A DNA stretch of 64,000 nucleotides, taken from RGIG3159 sp034927685. Lineage in GTDB: Bacteria > Bacillota > Clostridia > Oscillospirales > Oscillospiraceae. The notes below the pieces were generated by a model. That model did no database searches. It worked only from the letters and a program-made list of their open reading frames with translations, and had not been told where the DNA came from. Every line of letters starts with the position of its first letter. The first letter of the stretch is position 1. Where the stretch lies: NCBI GenBank assembly GCA_034927685.1, contig JAYFPO010000013.1:62001-126000 (forward strand). The letters are read 5' to 3'. This document shows positions 24,934 through 33,361 of the stretch, piece after piece. The translations under genes and the position numbers were made by a program.

Positions 24934-26259
24934 TCATTCCTCCGTCACGGCGGCGCCCATCGGGTCGCCGTCCTCCACGTCGCCGACGAGCACCTGTACG
25001 AACTCGCCCGCAGGCACCTCCCGCTCGCTGGTGAAGAATACATGGCCGTCGATCTCCGGCGAGTCGGCAAAGGAGCGTCCGTAACAGAGGCCGTTCTCCT
25101 TCCCCTCGCAGAGCACCTCGAGCGTCTCGCCGATGAGGCTGCGGCTGTAGTCCTCCATGATGCCCTGCTGCAGGCTCTCCAGCAGTTCCGCCCGGCGCTC
25201 CGCCACCTCGCGGGGCGGATACTCCATCGCCGCAGCGGCGGTCCCCTCCTCCGGCGAAAATACGAAGGTACCAACGCGTTCCAGGCGGAACTCCTTCAGG
25301 AATTCACACAGCTCCTCAAATTCCGTCTCGCCCTCGCCGGGCAGACCGGCGATCAGGCTGGTGCGCAGCACCACGCCTGGAATTTTTGCCCGCAGTTCCC
25401 GCAGAAGGCGTTCCAGATAGGCCTTGCTGCCGCGGCGGTTCATTTTTTTGAGAATCCCGTCGTTCACATGCTGGATGGGAATATCAAGATATTTGACAAT
25501 TTTCGGCTCTGACGCGATGGCGTCCACGATCTCGTCTACCATGTCCTCCGGATAGAGGTAGTGAATCCGAACCCAGTGAATGCCATCGATTCGGCAAAGG
25601 CCATGCAGCAGTTCCGGCAGCATATGCCGCCCCGTCAGGTCCATGCCGTAGCGGCTGGTGTCCTGGGCCACCACGATCAGCTCTTTGACGCCGCCTGCCG
25701 CCAGATTCCGCGCCTCTTCCAGAATATCGTCCATGGTGCGGCTGCGATATTTCCCCCGCAGCTTCGGAATGACGCAGTAGCTGCAATGGTTGTCGCAGCC
25801 CTCCGCGATGGTCAGATAGGCGTAGTAGCCCGGCGTGGTCAGAATCCGACCCGCCTCGTCCGCGGGCGCGTCGACGTCGCCGTATTCCTCGACGGTATGC
25901 CCCGCCAGCACCTGCGCCGCGGCCGACGCAATGTCGTAATAGCTGCCGGTGCCGAGGATCCCGTCCACCTCCGGCATCTCCCGCAGGATCTCGCTCTGGT
26001 ACCGCTGGGCCAGGCAGCCGGTGACGAGGATCTTCCCCACCGCGCCCTCCGCCTTCAGCATGGCCATCTGCAAAATGTTGGAGATGGCTTCCTCCTTGGC
26101 GGATTCAATAAAGCCGCAGGTGTTGATGATGACAAGATCGCAGCCGTTGGGGTCCCCGGAGATGCGGTACCCCGCCTCCTGCAGACGGAACAGCATTTGT
26201 TCCGCGTTGACCTGATTTTTGGCGCAGCCCAGCGAGATCATGGATACGGTCCTCGTCAT
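24934..26259 (-). CDS. rimO: Ribosomal protein S12 methylthiotransferase RimO
   Basis: A 441-residue radical-SAM enzyme that methylthiolates Asp of S12. It shows the N-terminal MTTase domain (SLGCAKNQVNAE), the radical SAM cluster CDNHCSYCVIP, the conserved YLYPED and IPIQHVND elements of RimO, and a C-terminal TRAM domain. ATGA overlap with recX. The YLYPED motif distinguishes it from MiaB. Confidence 0.96.
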   Translation of the reverse strand: MTRTVSMISLGCAKNQVNAEQMLFRLQEAGYRISGDPNGCDLVIINTCGFIESAKEEAISNILQMAMLKAEGAVGKILVTGCLAQRYQSEILREMPEVDGILGTGSYYDIASAAAQVLAGHTVEEYGDVDAPADEAGRILTTPGYYAYLTIAEGCDNHCSYCVIPKLRGKYRSRTMDDILEEARNLAAGGVKELIVVAQDTSRYGMDLTGRHMLPELLHGLCRIDGIHWVRIHYLYPEDMVDEIVDAIASEPKIVKYLDIPIQHVNDGILKKMNRRGSKAYLERLLRELRAKIPGVVLRTSLIAGLPGEGETEFEELCEFLKEFRLERVGTFVFSPEEGTAAAAMEYPPREVAERRAELLESLQQGIMEDYSRSLIGETLEVLCEGKENGLCYGRSFADSPEIDGHVFFTSEREVPAGEFVQVLVGDVEDGDPMGAAVTEE

Positions 26260-26876
26260 ACTTCGTCCTCCAAAGACACCTGACGTCTGGCGAGCGCGGC
26301 GCGGATTTCTTCCCAGCCATAGCCCCGCCGAAAGAGAGCGTCAGTAATTTTTTTCAGTTCCTTCCGGTCCGGCTCACGGCGGCCCAGATGGGCGCTGAGA
26401 TAGCGGTCAATCGCGTCGTCCATGCGCGGCATCGCGGCGAGCGCCTCGTCCCAAAGCTCCCTGCCGACGCCCTTTTCATAGAGCATCTGCCGGATGCGCG
26501 CCTTGCCGTAGCCCCGGGCCACGCCCCGCTCCACGATGCGGCGAGCTGCCTCCCGGTCGTCCAAAAGCTTCAGGCTCTCCAGCCACTGCACGGCCTCGTC
26601 GGCGTTCTCCTGGCTTTCGCCCTTCTGCCGCAGACGGCGGCGCAGCTCCTGCTTTGAGACGCCGGAGGCCGCGACAATCCGCACGGCGCGCAGCTTCGCG
26701 GAGGCTTTTCCCGCCGCCTCGCGGATGCGGGAAAGGTCGTCGTCATCGAGCTCCAGGCCGGCGCGAAGCCCCAGATCCTCCGCCACGGTGGTCGGCACCC
26801 GCAGAGACGAACCGTCCTCCATACAGAGCTTTACCCGGTCGTGGGTCGCGGTGGCCTCAATTTTCTCAAGTTTCAT
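26256..26876 (-). CDS. recX: Regulatory protein RecX
   Basis: A 206-residue RecX, which modulates RecA filaments. It has three-helix repeats with the LRRRLRQKG, VARGYGKARIRQML and LFRRGYGWEEIRAAL elements. The start at 26876 lies 11 bases inside recA; upstream codons belong to recA in another frame. The recA-recX coupling is usual. Confidence 0.92.
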   Translation of the reverse strand: MKLEKIEATATHDRVKLCMEDGSSLRVPTTVAEDLGLRAGLELDDDDLSRIREAAGKASAKLRAVRIVAASGVSKQELRRRLRQKGESQENADEAVQWLESLKLLDDREAARRIVERGVARGYGKARIRQMLYEKGVGRELWDEALAAMPRMDDAIDRYLSAHLGRREPDRKELKKITDALFRRGYGWEEIRAALARRQVSLEDEV

Positions 26877-27963
26877 CGCTGAAGTCGTCGGCGGAGACGT
26901 CCACACCCTTCTCGGCCGGCTTGGCCTTGGCCTTGGCCGTCAGCTGATACAGATTCTCGCGGATTTTCGCTTCAATACTGTCGGCGACCTCAGGATGCTC
27001 CCTCAGGTAGATCTTCACATTGTCGCGGCCCTGGCCGATGCGTTCATCGCCGATGGAGAACCAACTGCCGGACTTCTGGATGTAGCCCAGATCCACCGCG
27101 AGGTCCACCATCTCGCCGTACTTGGAAATGCCCTCGCCGTACATGATATCGAAGATTGCCTCCCGGAAGGGGGGTGCGACCTTATTTTTGATGACACGCG
27201 CACGGGTGCGGTTGCCGACGATGGTCGAGCCGTCCTTGATGGATTCGGTCTTGCGGATATCAATTCGGACGGAAGCGTAGAACTTCAGGGCATTGCCGCC
27301 TGTGGTCGTCTCCGGATTGCCGTACATGACGCCGATCTTCATGCGGATCTGGTTGATAAAGATGACCACGCAGTTGGTCTTGGAGATGCTGCCCGCCAGC
27401 TTCCGCAGCGCCTGCGACATCAGCCGGGCCTGCAGGCCCACGAACGCGTCGCCCAGTTCCCCCTCGATCTCGCTTCTCGGCGTCAGTGCCGCAACGGAGT
27501 CCACAACAATGGCGTCCACCGCGCCGGAACGGACCAGCGCATCGGTAATCTCCAGCGCCTGTTCGCCGGTATCCGGCTGGGAAACCAACATGGAGTCGAT
27601 GTTTACGCCCAGCGCCGCCGCGTACTCCGGGTCCAGCGCATGCTCCGCGTCGATAAAGGCCACCTCGCCGCCCAGCTTCTGTGCGGAGGCCAGGATGTGC
27701 AGCGCCAGCGTCGTCTTGCCGGAGGACTCGGGGCCGTAAATCTCTATGATTCTGCCGCGGGGTACGCCACCGATGCCCAGCGCCGCGTCCAGCGCCAGAG
27801 AACCGGTGGGGATGGCAGCAACGTTCATGTCCGGGCGGTCACCCAGCCGCATGACCGCACCCTTGCCATAATTTTTCTCAATCTGCGCCAACGCTGTGTC
27901 CAACGCTTTTTTCTTATCCGACGCGGGAGCCGGCGCTTCGTAGGCTGGTTTCTTCGTTGCCAT
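26866..27963 (-). CDS. recA: Recombinase RecA
   Basis: A 365-residue RecA: N-terminal helix, Walker A GPESSGKTT near 74-82, VDSVAALTPRSEIEGE and the L2 loop GGNALKFYASVR. The C-terminus is lysine/acid-rich as usual. Two bases after prmC. I see no LexA/SOS box in front, and the gene lies mid-operon, so SOS control from an internal promoter is not evident. Confidence 0.98.
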   Translation of the reverse strand: MATKKPAYEAPAPASDKKKALDTALAQIEKNYGKGAVMRLGDRPDMNVAAIPTGSLALDAALGIGGVPRGRIIEIYGPESSGKTTLALHILASAQKLGGEVAFIDAEHALDPEYAAALGVNIDSMLVSQPDTGEQALEITDALVRSGAVDAIVVDSVAALTPRSEIEGELGDAFVGLQARLMSQALRKLAGSISKTNCVVIFINQIRMKIGVMYGNPETTTGGNALKFYASVRIDIRKTESIKDGSTIVGNRTRARVIKNKVAPPFREAIFDIMYGEGISKYGEMVDLAVDLGYIQKSGSWFSIGDERIGQGRDNVKIYLREHPEVADSIEAKIRENLYQLTAKAKAKPAEKGVDVSADDFSDET

Positions 27964-27965
27964 CG

Positions 27966-28835
27966 TTATCCCTCTCTTTTCTTTCGGGCAATTACCGCCC
28001 GCGTGATGTCCTGATTGTCCTTCTGATAGGAAAGAATCTCGTATCCGCCGTCCGTCAGAATCTGCGAGACCGCCGTCTCCTGCCCCATGCCGAATTCCAG
28101 ACAGAGGTAACCCTCCTCCGCCAGAACGCGGGTATAGTTCTGCACGATAGCACGGTAAAACGTCAGGCCGTCCGGGCCGCCCCGCAGGGCCAGCTCAGGC
28201 TCAAACCGGCGGACCGATGGCGGCAGCGCCTCCATCTCCGCGTCCGTGACGTAGGGCGGGTTGGAGACCAGCAGATTGTAGTTGCGCAAAAATGCGGGCG
28301 CCTGCTGCAGCGCGTCGGCCTGCACGCAGTTGACGCGGGGACCGAAGTGCATGGCGGCGGCGTTCTGCCTGGCGATGTTCAGCGCCGGGACCGACACGTC
28401 GGCCAGCGTCACGCGGGCGTCCTTGACCCGCTTGGCAATGGCGAGGCCGATGCAGCCGGTACCGGTGCAGAGGTCCAGAATCCGTGGATTCTGCTCCAAA
28501 AACATGGTTTTTTTGATGGCCAGGTCCGTCACCGCCACGGTGTCGTCCCGGGGAATCAGCGTGTCCCGCGTGACCCGGAGGGTCATGCCGCAGAAGTCCC
28601 ACTCTTCCAGAATATAGGGGAGCGGCTCACCGTCCGCGACCCGGCGCACACACTCGTCCAACTGTTCGCCGATCTCGTCGGAGGCATACAGCTCCCGGTC
28701 GGCCAGGATTTCCGCGGCGGACTTCCCGGAAATTTTGGAGAGAAGCTCCCGCGCCACCTGCGCCGCGCTCTGCCCCTCCGTGGGCAGCAGCGCCTTTCTG
28801 GCGTCCAGATAGAGGTCTGCGTAGCGTTTTACCAT
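27966..28835 (-). CDS. prmC: Release factor glutamine methyltransferase PrmC
   Basis: A 289-residue N5-glutamine methyltransferase for the GGQ motif of RF1/RF2. It has an N-terminal helical domain, LDLCTGTGCIGLA SAM loop (near 118-130) and the catalytic NPPY (about 188-191). Overlaps yqhQ by 7 bases. prfA, its usual neighbour, is not in the window. Confidence 0.95.
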   Translation of the reverse strand: MVKRYADLYLDARKALLPTEGQSAAQVARELLSKISGKSAAEILADRELYASDEIGEQLDECVRRVADGEPLPYILEEWDFCGMTLRVTRDTLIPRDDTVAVTDLAIKKTMFLEQNPRILDLCTGTGCIGLAIAKRVKDARVTLADVSVPALNIARQNAAAMHFGPRVNCVQADALQQAPAFLRNYNLLVSNPPYVTDAEMEALPPSVRRFEPELALRGGPDGLTFYRAIVQNYTRVLAEEGYLCLEFGMGQETAVSQILTDGGYEILSYQKDNQDITRAVIARKKREG

Positions 28836-29788
28836 TGGTCCGCTCCCTCCTTCTCCGGGATGACCAGCCGCAGCGCCCGGATCGCAACCTCAATCATGGA
28901 ATCGTCCGGCTCGTTCGTCGTAAAATTCTGGAACCACAGGCCCGGCTTGACCAGCACGCGGGTGAACGCGTTGTCGTGACGGCCCACGAAACGGTTGATC
29001 TCATAGGAGATGGCAACGACCACAGGCAGCAGCAGCAGCCGCAGCACCACGCGGAGCAGCGGGCTGGAGACGCGAATTACTGTGAATACCAGAATGGAGA
29101 TCACCATGACCACAAAGAGAAAGCTGGTGCCGCAGCGGGGGTGGAACCGGCTCATACCCGCGACGTTCTCGACGGTCAGCTCCTGCCTGGCCTCGTAGCA
29201 GCGGATGGTCTTGTGCTCCGCGCCGTGGTAGGAAAATACCCGCTTCATATCCTTCATCTGGGAGATTGCGGCCAGATAGCCAACAAAGATGAGAATGCGC
29301 AGCACACCTTCCATCAGATTTCTGACAAGGTAGTTCGGAATGACGCCGGAGAGAAGCTCGAGAACGACCGCCGGCAGCAGAATAAAGATACCGACGGAGA
29401 ACGCCACACCCAGCACCACCGCAAATGGCACCACCAGCTTTTGGAGCTTATCCTGACCGATATGCTTCTCCAGCCACCGGTCGAACCTGGAAGGCTCACT
29501 CTCTTCTTCCTCCGGGAAAAAATCTGCGGAATACATCAAGGCCTTAACGCCGCCGATCAGCGACGCAAAAAAGTTGACCACGCCGCGAATCAGGGGCCAT
29601 CCCCAGACGGGGCATTTTTCCTTTGCGGGATGGAGTTCCTCCACCTTCTCTGCGAGGCCGTCCTGCGTGCGCACCACGATGGACTGCTTTTCCGGCCCAC
29701 GCATCATGATGCCCTCGATCAGCGCCTGCCCGCCAATCATGGTCTTGAACTTTTCCTGGCAGGTGGTTTTTTTGCTTCTTTTCGCCAT
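28829..29788 (-). CDS. yqhQ: DUF1385 membrane protein, YqhQ-type
   Basis: A 319-residue integral membrane protein of the DUF1385 family: GGQALIEGIMMRGPEKQSIV near the N-terminus, four to five membrane spans, SYHGAEHKTIRCYE, and a CGTSFLF segment after HPRC. In Firmicutes it commonly lies beside prmC and prfA, as here with prmC. Its biochemical function is not established. Two bases after the kinase gene. Confidence 0.88.
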   Translation of the reverse strand: MAKRSKKTTCQEKFKTMIGGQALIEGIMMRGPEKQSIVVRTQDGLAEKVEELHPAKEKCPVWGWPLIRGVVNFFASLIGGVKALMYSADFFPEEEESEPSRFDRWLEKHIGQDKLQKLVVPFAVVLGVAFSVGIFILLPAVVLELLSGVIPNYLVRNLMEGVLRILIFVGYLAAISQMKDMKRVFSYHGAEHKTIRCYEARQELTVENVAGMSRFHPRCGTSFLFVVMVISILVFTVIRVSSPLLRVVLRLLLLPVVVAISYEINRFVGRHDNAFTRVLVKPGLWFQNFTTNEPDDSMIEVAIRALRLVIPEKEGADQW

Positions 29789-29790
29789 TG

Positions 29791-31212
29791 TTATCCCTCA
29801 TCCATCGGCAACCGGACGTCCACCAGCGTGCCGCCGCCCTCCGCGTTGCTGAGGGTCAGCGTGCCGCCATGCAGGCGCACAATCTCGTCACAGACCGCCA
29901 GCCCGATGCCGTTGCCGCGAGCCTTGGAACTGCCCTTGTAAAACTTTGATTTGACCAGCGGCAGCTCGTCCTCGGGGATGCCGGGGCCGAAGTCGCGGAT
30001 TCGAATGGACACCTGCTGGTCGATGCGCCTGATTTCAACCGTGATTTTTTTTCCGGAGCCGCCATGCTTCATGGCGTTGTCCAGCAGGTTGAAAAAGACC
30101 TGACGCAGACGCGACATGTCGCAGGTGATTTCCGGAATCTCGTCGTCGCTCTCGAGATACTGAAGCTCGATGCCCTCCTGCCTGAGCTTGCTGACGTACA
30201 TGAAAATCGTGTCCTCCAACTCGGCGCGGACATCACATTTGGAAACGTTCAGCGTCAGCCTACCATCCTGAATCCTCGTGAATTCCAGTAGTTCCTCCAC
30301 CATGCCGGTCAGCCGCCTGGCCTCGCCGAGCATGATGTTCATGCCGCGGCGGAAATCCTCCTGCGACATATTGGGGTCGTCCAGCAGCGTCTCACCCCAT
30401 CCGGTGATGGCTGTCAGCGGCGTGCGCAGCTCATGAGAGACCGAGGAGACGAATTCCGACTGCATCCGCTCGGTCCTGCTGATGGCGTCTGACATCTCAT
30501 TGATGGTCTCCGCCAGCTCGCCGATCTCGTCCTTGGAGATTTTTTGAATGTGGCTGCCATAGCTGCCGGCAGCAATCCGCTTGGCTGTGGCGGTGATCTC
30601 GGAAATCGGTTCCAGAATGGAACGGAGGAAGTAATTGCTGCCGAAGATCACGAACAGTGCAAAGGCCAGCCCGATCAGCACGATCATGGCCGTAATCATC
30701 AGAATCTGCCGGTCCGCCGCCCGCAGGCTGGTCACATACCGCAGTACGCCGATGACCTCCCCGTTGCTGTAGATCAGCGGCGCGGAGACCGCCATAATCC
30801 GTTCGCCGGTCTTTGGATTTTTGCCCGTATAGACCGCGGTCGCCTTTGTCTCCAGCGCGCTCGTGATGTCCGAGGTGTCCGGCGAGGTACCGGACCACTG
30901 GGCATAGGAGGAAGCCACCAGGTGGCCCGCCGTATCGATGAATTGCAGCTCCATGGTGTTATTATCTTCAAAATTCTGGGCAAAGGAGATGCAGGATTCA
31001 TAGAATTCGTTGTAGCTCTGGGAGATATAGCTTTCAAAGAAGCTGTTTGTGGTGTTGGCCTTGGTCTCCATGCCGGAGCGCATATTGGAATAGTAGTAGG
31101 AGGCAACGAGCAGCGAGAAGATGATGACAAACGCGATGACGACCGCCAGAATAATGCTGATCGTGTTGAGGTACCAGCGGTTTTTGATACCCGCACCCAG
31201 CTTTCCGATCAT
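29791..31212 (-). CDS. Membrane sensor histidine kinase
   Basis: A 473-residue class I histidine kinase: membrane span about 14-37, an outer sensor domain with a PAS/Cache-like LVASSYAQWSG region, second span near 165-187, HAMP, HisKA FVSSVSHELRTPLTAITGWG and HATPase with NLLDNAMKH, DFGPGIPEDE and GNGIGLAV. The start at 31212 has GGAGG before it; upstream codons overlap the response regulator. It pairs with the preceding response regulator. WalK/ResE-like, but the stimulus is unknown. Confidence 0.92.
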   Translation of the reverse strand: MIGKLGAGIKNRWYLNTISIILAVVIAFVIIFSLLVASYYYSNMRSGMETKANTTNSFFESYISQSYNEFYESCISFAQNFEDNNTMELQFIDTAGHLVASSYAQWSGTSPDTSDITSALETKATAVYTGKNPKTGERIMAVSAPLIYSNGEVIGVLRYVTSLRAADRQILMITAMIVLIGLAFALFVIFGSNYFLRSILEPISEITATAKRIAAGSYGSHIQKISKDEIGELAETINEMSDAISRTERMQSEFVSSVSHELRTPLTAITGWGETLLDDPNMSQEDFRRGMNIMLGEARRLTGMVEELLEFTRIQDGRLTLNVSKCDVRAELEDTIFMYVSKLRQEGIELQYLESDDEIPEITCDMSRLRQVFFNLLDNAMKHGGSGKKITVEIRRIDQQVSIRIRDFGPGIPEDELPLVKSKFYKGSSKARGNGIGLAVCDEIVRLHGGTLTLSNAEGGGTLVDVRLPMDEG

Positions 31213-31247
31213 ACCTTGCCGCCTCCCTGGCACCGCGCCCTTTTCCT

Positions 31248-31934
31248 TCAGGCGCCCCACTTATAGCCAAAGCCCCAGACCGTCGTGATATAGGTCGGAT
31301 TTGCCGTATCATCCTCGATCTTAATCCGCAGGCGACGAATGTTGACGTCCACGATCTTGAGCTCGCCGTCATAGTCGCGGCCCCAGACGGTAGTCAAAAT
31401 GTCCTCTCGGGACAGCGCCCGGCCGGGATTCTGCATGAACAGCTTCATAATGGCATACTCCACCTGCGTCAGCTTAATCCGCAGCCCCGCCTTATCCAGC
31501 GTCCTGTTGCGGATATTCAGCGTAAAGGGGCCCTGCCGCATCTCCTCCGTGTCCACGGCGGTATCGCTGCCGACGCGGCGATAGAGCGCGTCGATCCGGG
31601 CAGTCAGCTCCGCGGGTGAGAACGGCTTGGTCATATAGTCGTCCGCCCCGGTCATGAGGCCCGTCACCTTATCCATTTCCTGGCTGCGCGCTGTCAGCAT
31701 GATAATGCCGATCTGCTTGTTGGTTGTCCGAATGCTGCGGCAAACCTCAAAGCCGTCGATGTCCGGCAGCATCACATCCAGAATCGCGACGCCGATGTCC
31801 GGATTCTTCTCCAAAAGATCCAGCGCCTCTTTGCCGGCGCCGGCCTCGATGACGTCGTAACCGGCGCGCTTCAGGTTGATGACCACAAAGCTGCGGATAT
31901 TCACCTCGTCCTCCAGGATCAGTACTTTTTTCAT
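31248..31934 (-). CDS. OmpR/PhoB-family response regulator
   Basis: A 228-residue regulator with receiver domain (EDE acidic pair near 8-10, phospho-acceptor Asp in AILDVMLPD around 54, LTARS, KPF) and a winged-helix Trans_reg_C output domain with VDVNIRRLRIKIE recognition helix. Upstream neighbour is a lipoprotein, downstream its histidine kinase. Confidence 0.95.
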   Translation of the reverse strand: MKKVLILEDEVNIRSFVVINLKRAGYDVIEAGAGKEALDLLEKNPDIGVAILDVMLPDIDGFEVCRSIRTTNKQIGIIMLTARSQEMDKVTGLMTGADDYMTKPFSPAELTARIDALYRRVGSDTAVDTEEMRQGPFTLNIRNRTLDKAGLRIKLTQVEYAIMKLFMQNPGRALSREDILTTVWGRDYDGELKIVDVNIRRLRIKIEDDTANPTYITTVWGFGYKWGA

Positions 31935-31948
31935 CTTCCTCGTCTCCT

Positions 31949-33292
31949 CTACATTTCACCGGAGTTCCAATCCACATGGATAAAATCGAATCGTTCCTTC
32001 AAAAGTTCCTCGGTCAAACCGTCAGCCAGACCGCCGCTGCCCAGCGATGCCGCATAGGACACCTCGTTTTTTTCCGCGAGCAGGAAACGGCCGTCTGCCT
32101 GAGCCAGCGTTTCCCGGTCGTCGCCGGAGAAGAGGTACAGCGAGAAAAGCTCCTCCTCCTCCTGCCCGTAGCCCTTCCATTTCGAAAAGGTGTAAGCAGT
32201 TCCGCCGTCCACATCCGACCGCGCGATGGTGACGCTGCCTTCCCACTTCTCATCGAGCGCCACATAAAAGCCGGCGGAATAGTCGTGGTAGGTCAGTTCC
32301 TTATACTGCTTTGTCCCGTCAAGCCCGAGATTGAACCAGTGGATCAGCCGGAAGGCGTCGGCGTCGCCCGTCTCCGCAAGATCCGGCGGCGTTTCCACAT
32401 CCGGCAGCTCGATCAGACCGTCGTCGTCAATATCCGTGGCGTAGGCGAAATAACCGCGCACGGTAGCGCTGCCGACAGCCTTGGTAGGTTCGATTTTCTG
32501 AAGCGCACCGTCTCGGATGGCGAACACGTCCGTGGCGATCAGATTTTCCTCCTGCGCGCCGGAGACAAAGACCGCGGGGGTGCCCGCCTCCGTATAGCCG
32601 GCGATCATCTGCTTGATGGAATCCACGCCGTCGCTCAGACTGAGCTCCGGGTCCCGGGAGATGACGCCGCTCTGATACCGATACAGCTCCACGGCTCCGA
32701 CCTGGGACTCGGTGTCAAACCGGACCAGGAACAGATCGGTCCGTCCATCACCGTCCATATCGCAGGAAATATAGGCGGAATAGTTGGCGGAGAGCAGCTC
32801 AACGGTGCTGTTTTCCCGCAGAGAATAGACGCTCATGGACTTCTGCACCTGATTGCTGATGCTTCTGCCCACCACGATTTCCATGCCCGGGGAGCCATCC
32901 ATCTGGATGCAGCGGACGCTGTCAAAGCTGGCGCCGTCGCCCTCGATGGTGGATGCGAGATAAAAGCTGTTGTCCTGCTGCTTGAAGATGAAGATTTTCA
33001 GCGGGCGTTCCCCCTCGTCCTTGGCGAAGACAATGGCCTCGTTCTTCCCATCTCCGTCCAGATCCTCCATCTGCAGCGGCTGGCGGTTTTCGCCGCTGGT
33101 CGGCGCACTATAGCTGACCGTCCCGGTGACCACCTTTTCAATTTCAGCCTGTAGGTTGTAGTATGAGTCCGACTGCTGCGGCAGCGCGTACAGCTCATCC
33201 GGCGACCGCATCAGGCAGCCGCTGAGGCAGCAGCAGCAAAACAGGACGAGAAGACAGACCATCGTCTGACGAGCCGTCTGGGATTGACGCAT
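31949..33292 (-). CDS. FG-GAP/VCBS-repeat lipoprotein
   Basis: A 447-residue exported protein with a cysteine-rich signal peptide and lipobox LSGC (Cys26). The mature part has calcium-loop-like repeats of the FG-GAP/VCBS kind: DLDGDGKNEAIVF, DMDGDGRTDLFLV and DIDDDGLIEL. It is the first gene of the long operon and lies 14 bases before a response-regulator gene, so it could be an outer-surface input for that two-component pair. Function is not known; the repeat assignment is firm. Confidence 0.8.
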   Translation of the reverse strand: MRQSQTARQTMVCLLVLFCCCCLSGCLMRSPDELYALPQQSDSYYNLQAEIEKVVTGTVSYSAPTSGENRQPLQMEDLDGDGKNEAIVFAKDEGERPLKIFIFKQQDNSFYLASTIEGDGASFDSVRCIQMDGSPGMEIVVGRSISNQVQKSMSVYSLRENSTVELLSANYSAYISCDMDGDGRTDLFLVRFDTESQVGAVELYRYQSGVISRDPELSLSDGVDSIKQMIAGYTEAGTPAVFVSGAQEENLIATDVFAIRDGALQKIEPTKAVGSATVRGYFAYATDIDDDGLIELPDVETPPDLAETGDADAFRLIHWFNLGLDGTKQYKELTYHDYSAGFYVALDEKWEGSVTIARSDVDGGTAYTFSKWKGYGQEEEELFSLYLFSGDDRETLAQADGRFLLAEKNEVSYAASLGSGGLADGLTEELLKERFDFIHVDWNSGEM

Positions 33293-33322
33293 TCCGTCCT
33301 CCCTCCTTTCATAATCTGAAAT

Positions 33323-33351
33323 ATTATAGCATATTTTTCGCGGTTTGTGTA
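33323..33351 (-). promoter_or_regulatory. Promoter of the 13-gene lipoprotein-to-tsaD operon
   Basis: Minus-strand TACACA and TATAAT with a 17-base spacer, about 30 bases before the lipoprotein start, which has AGGAGGGAGG. The -10 is perfect, the -35 is poor, which may mean an activator or moderate strength. Confidence 0.55.
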
Positions 33352-33361
33352 CCCCGGGATA

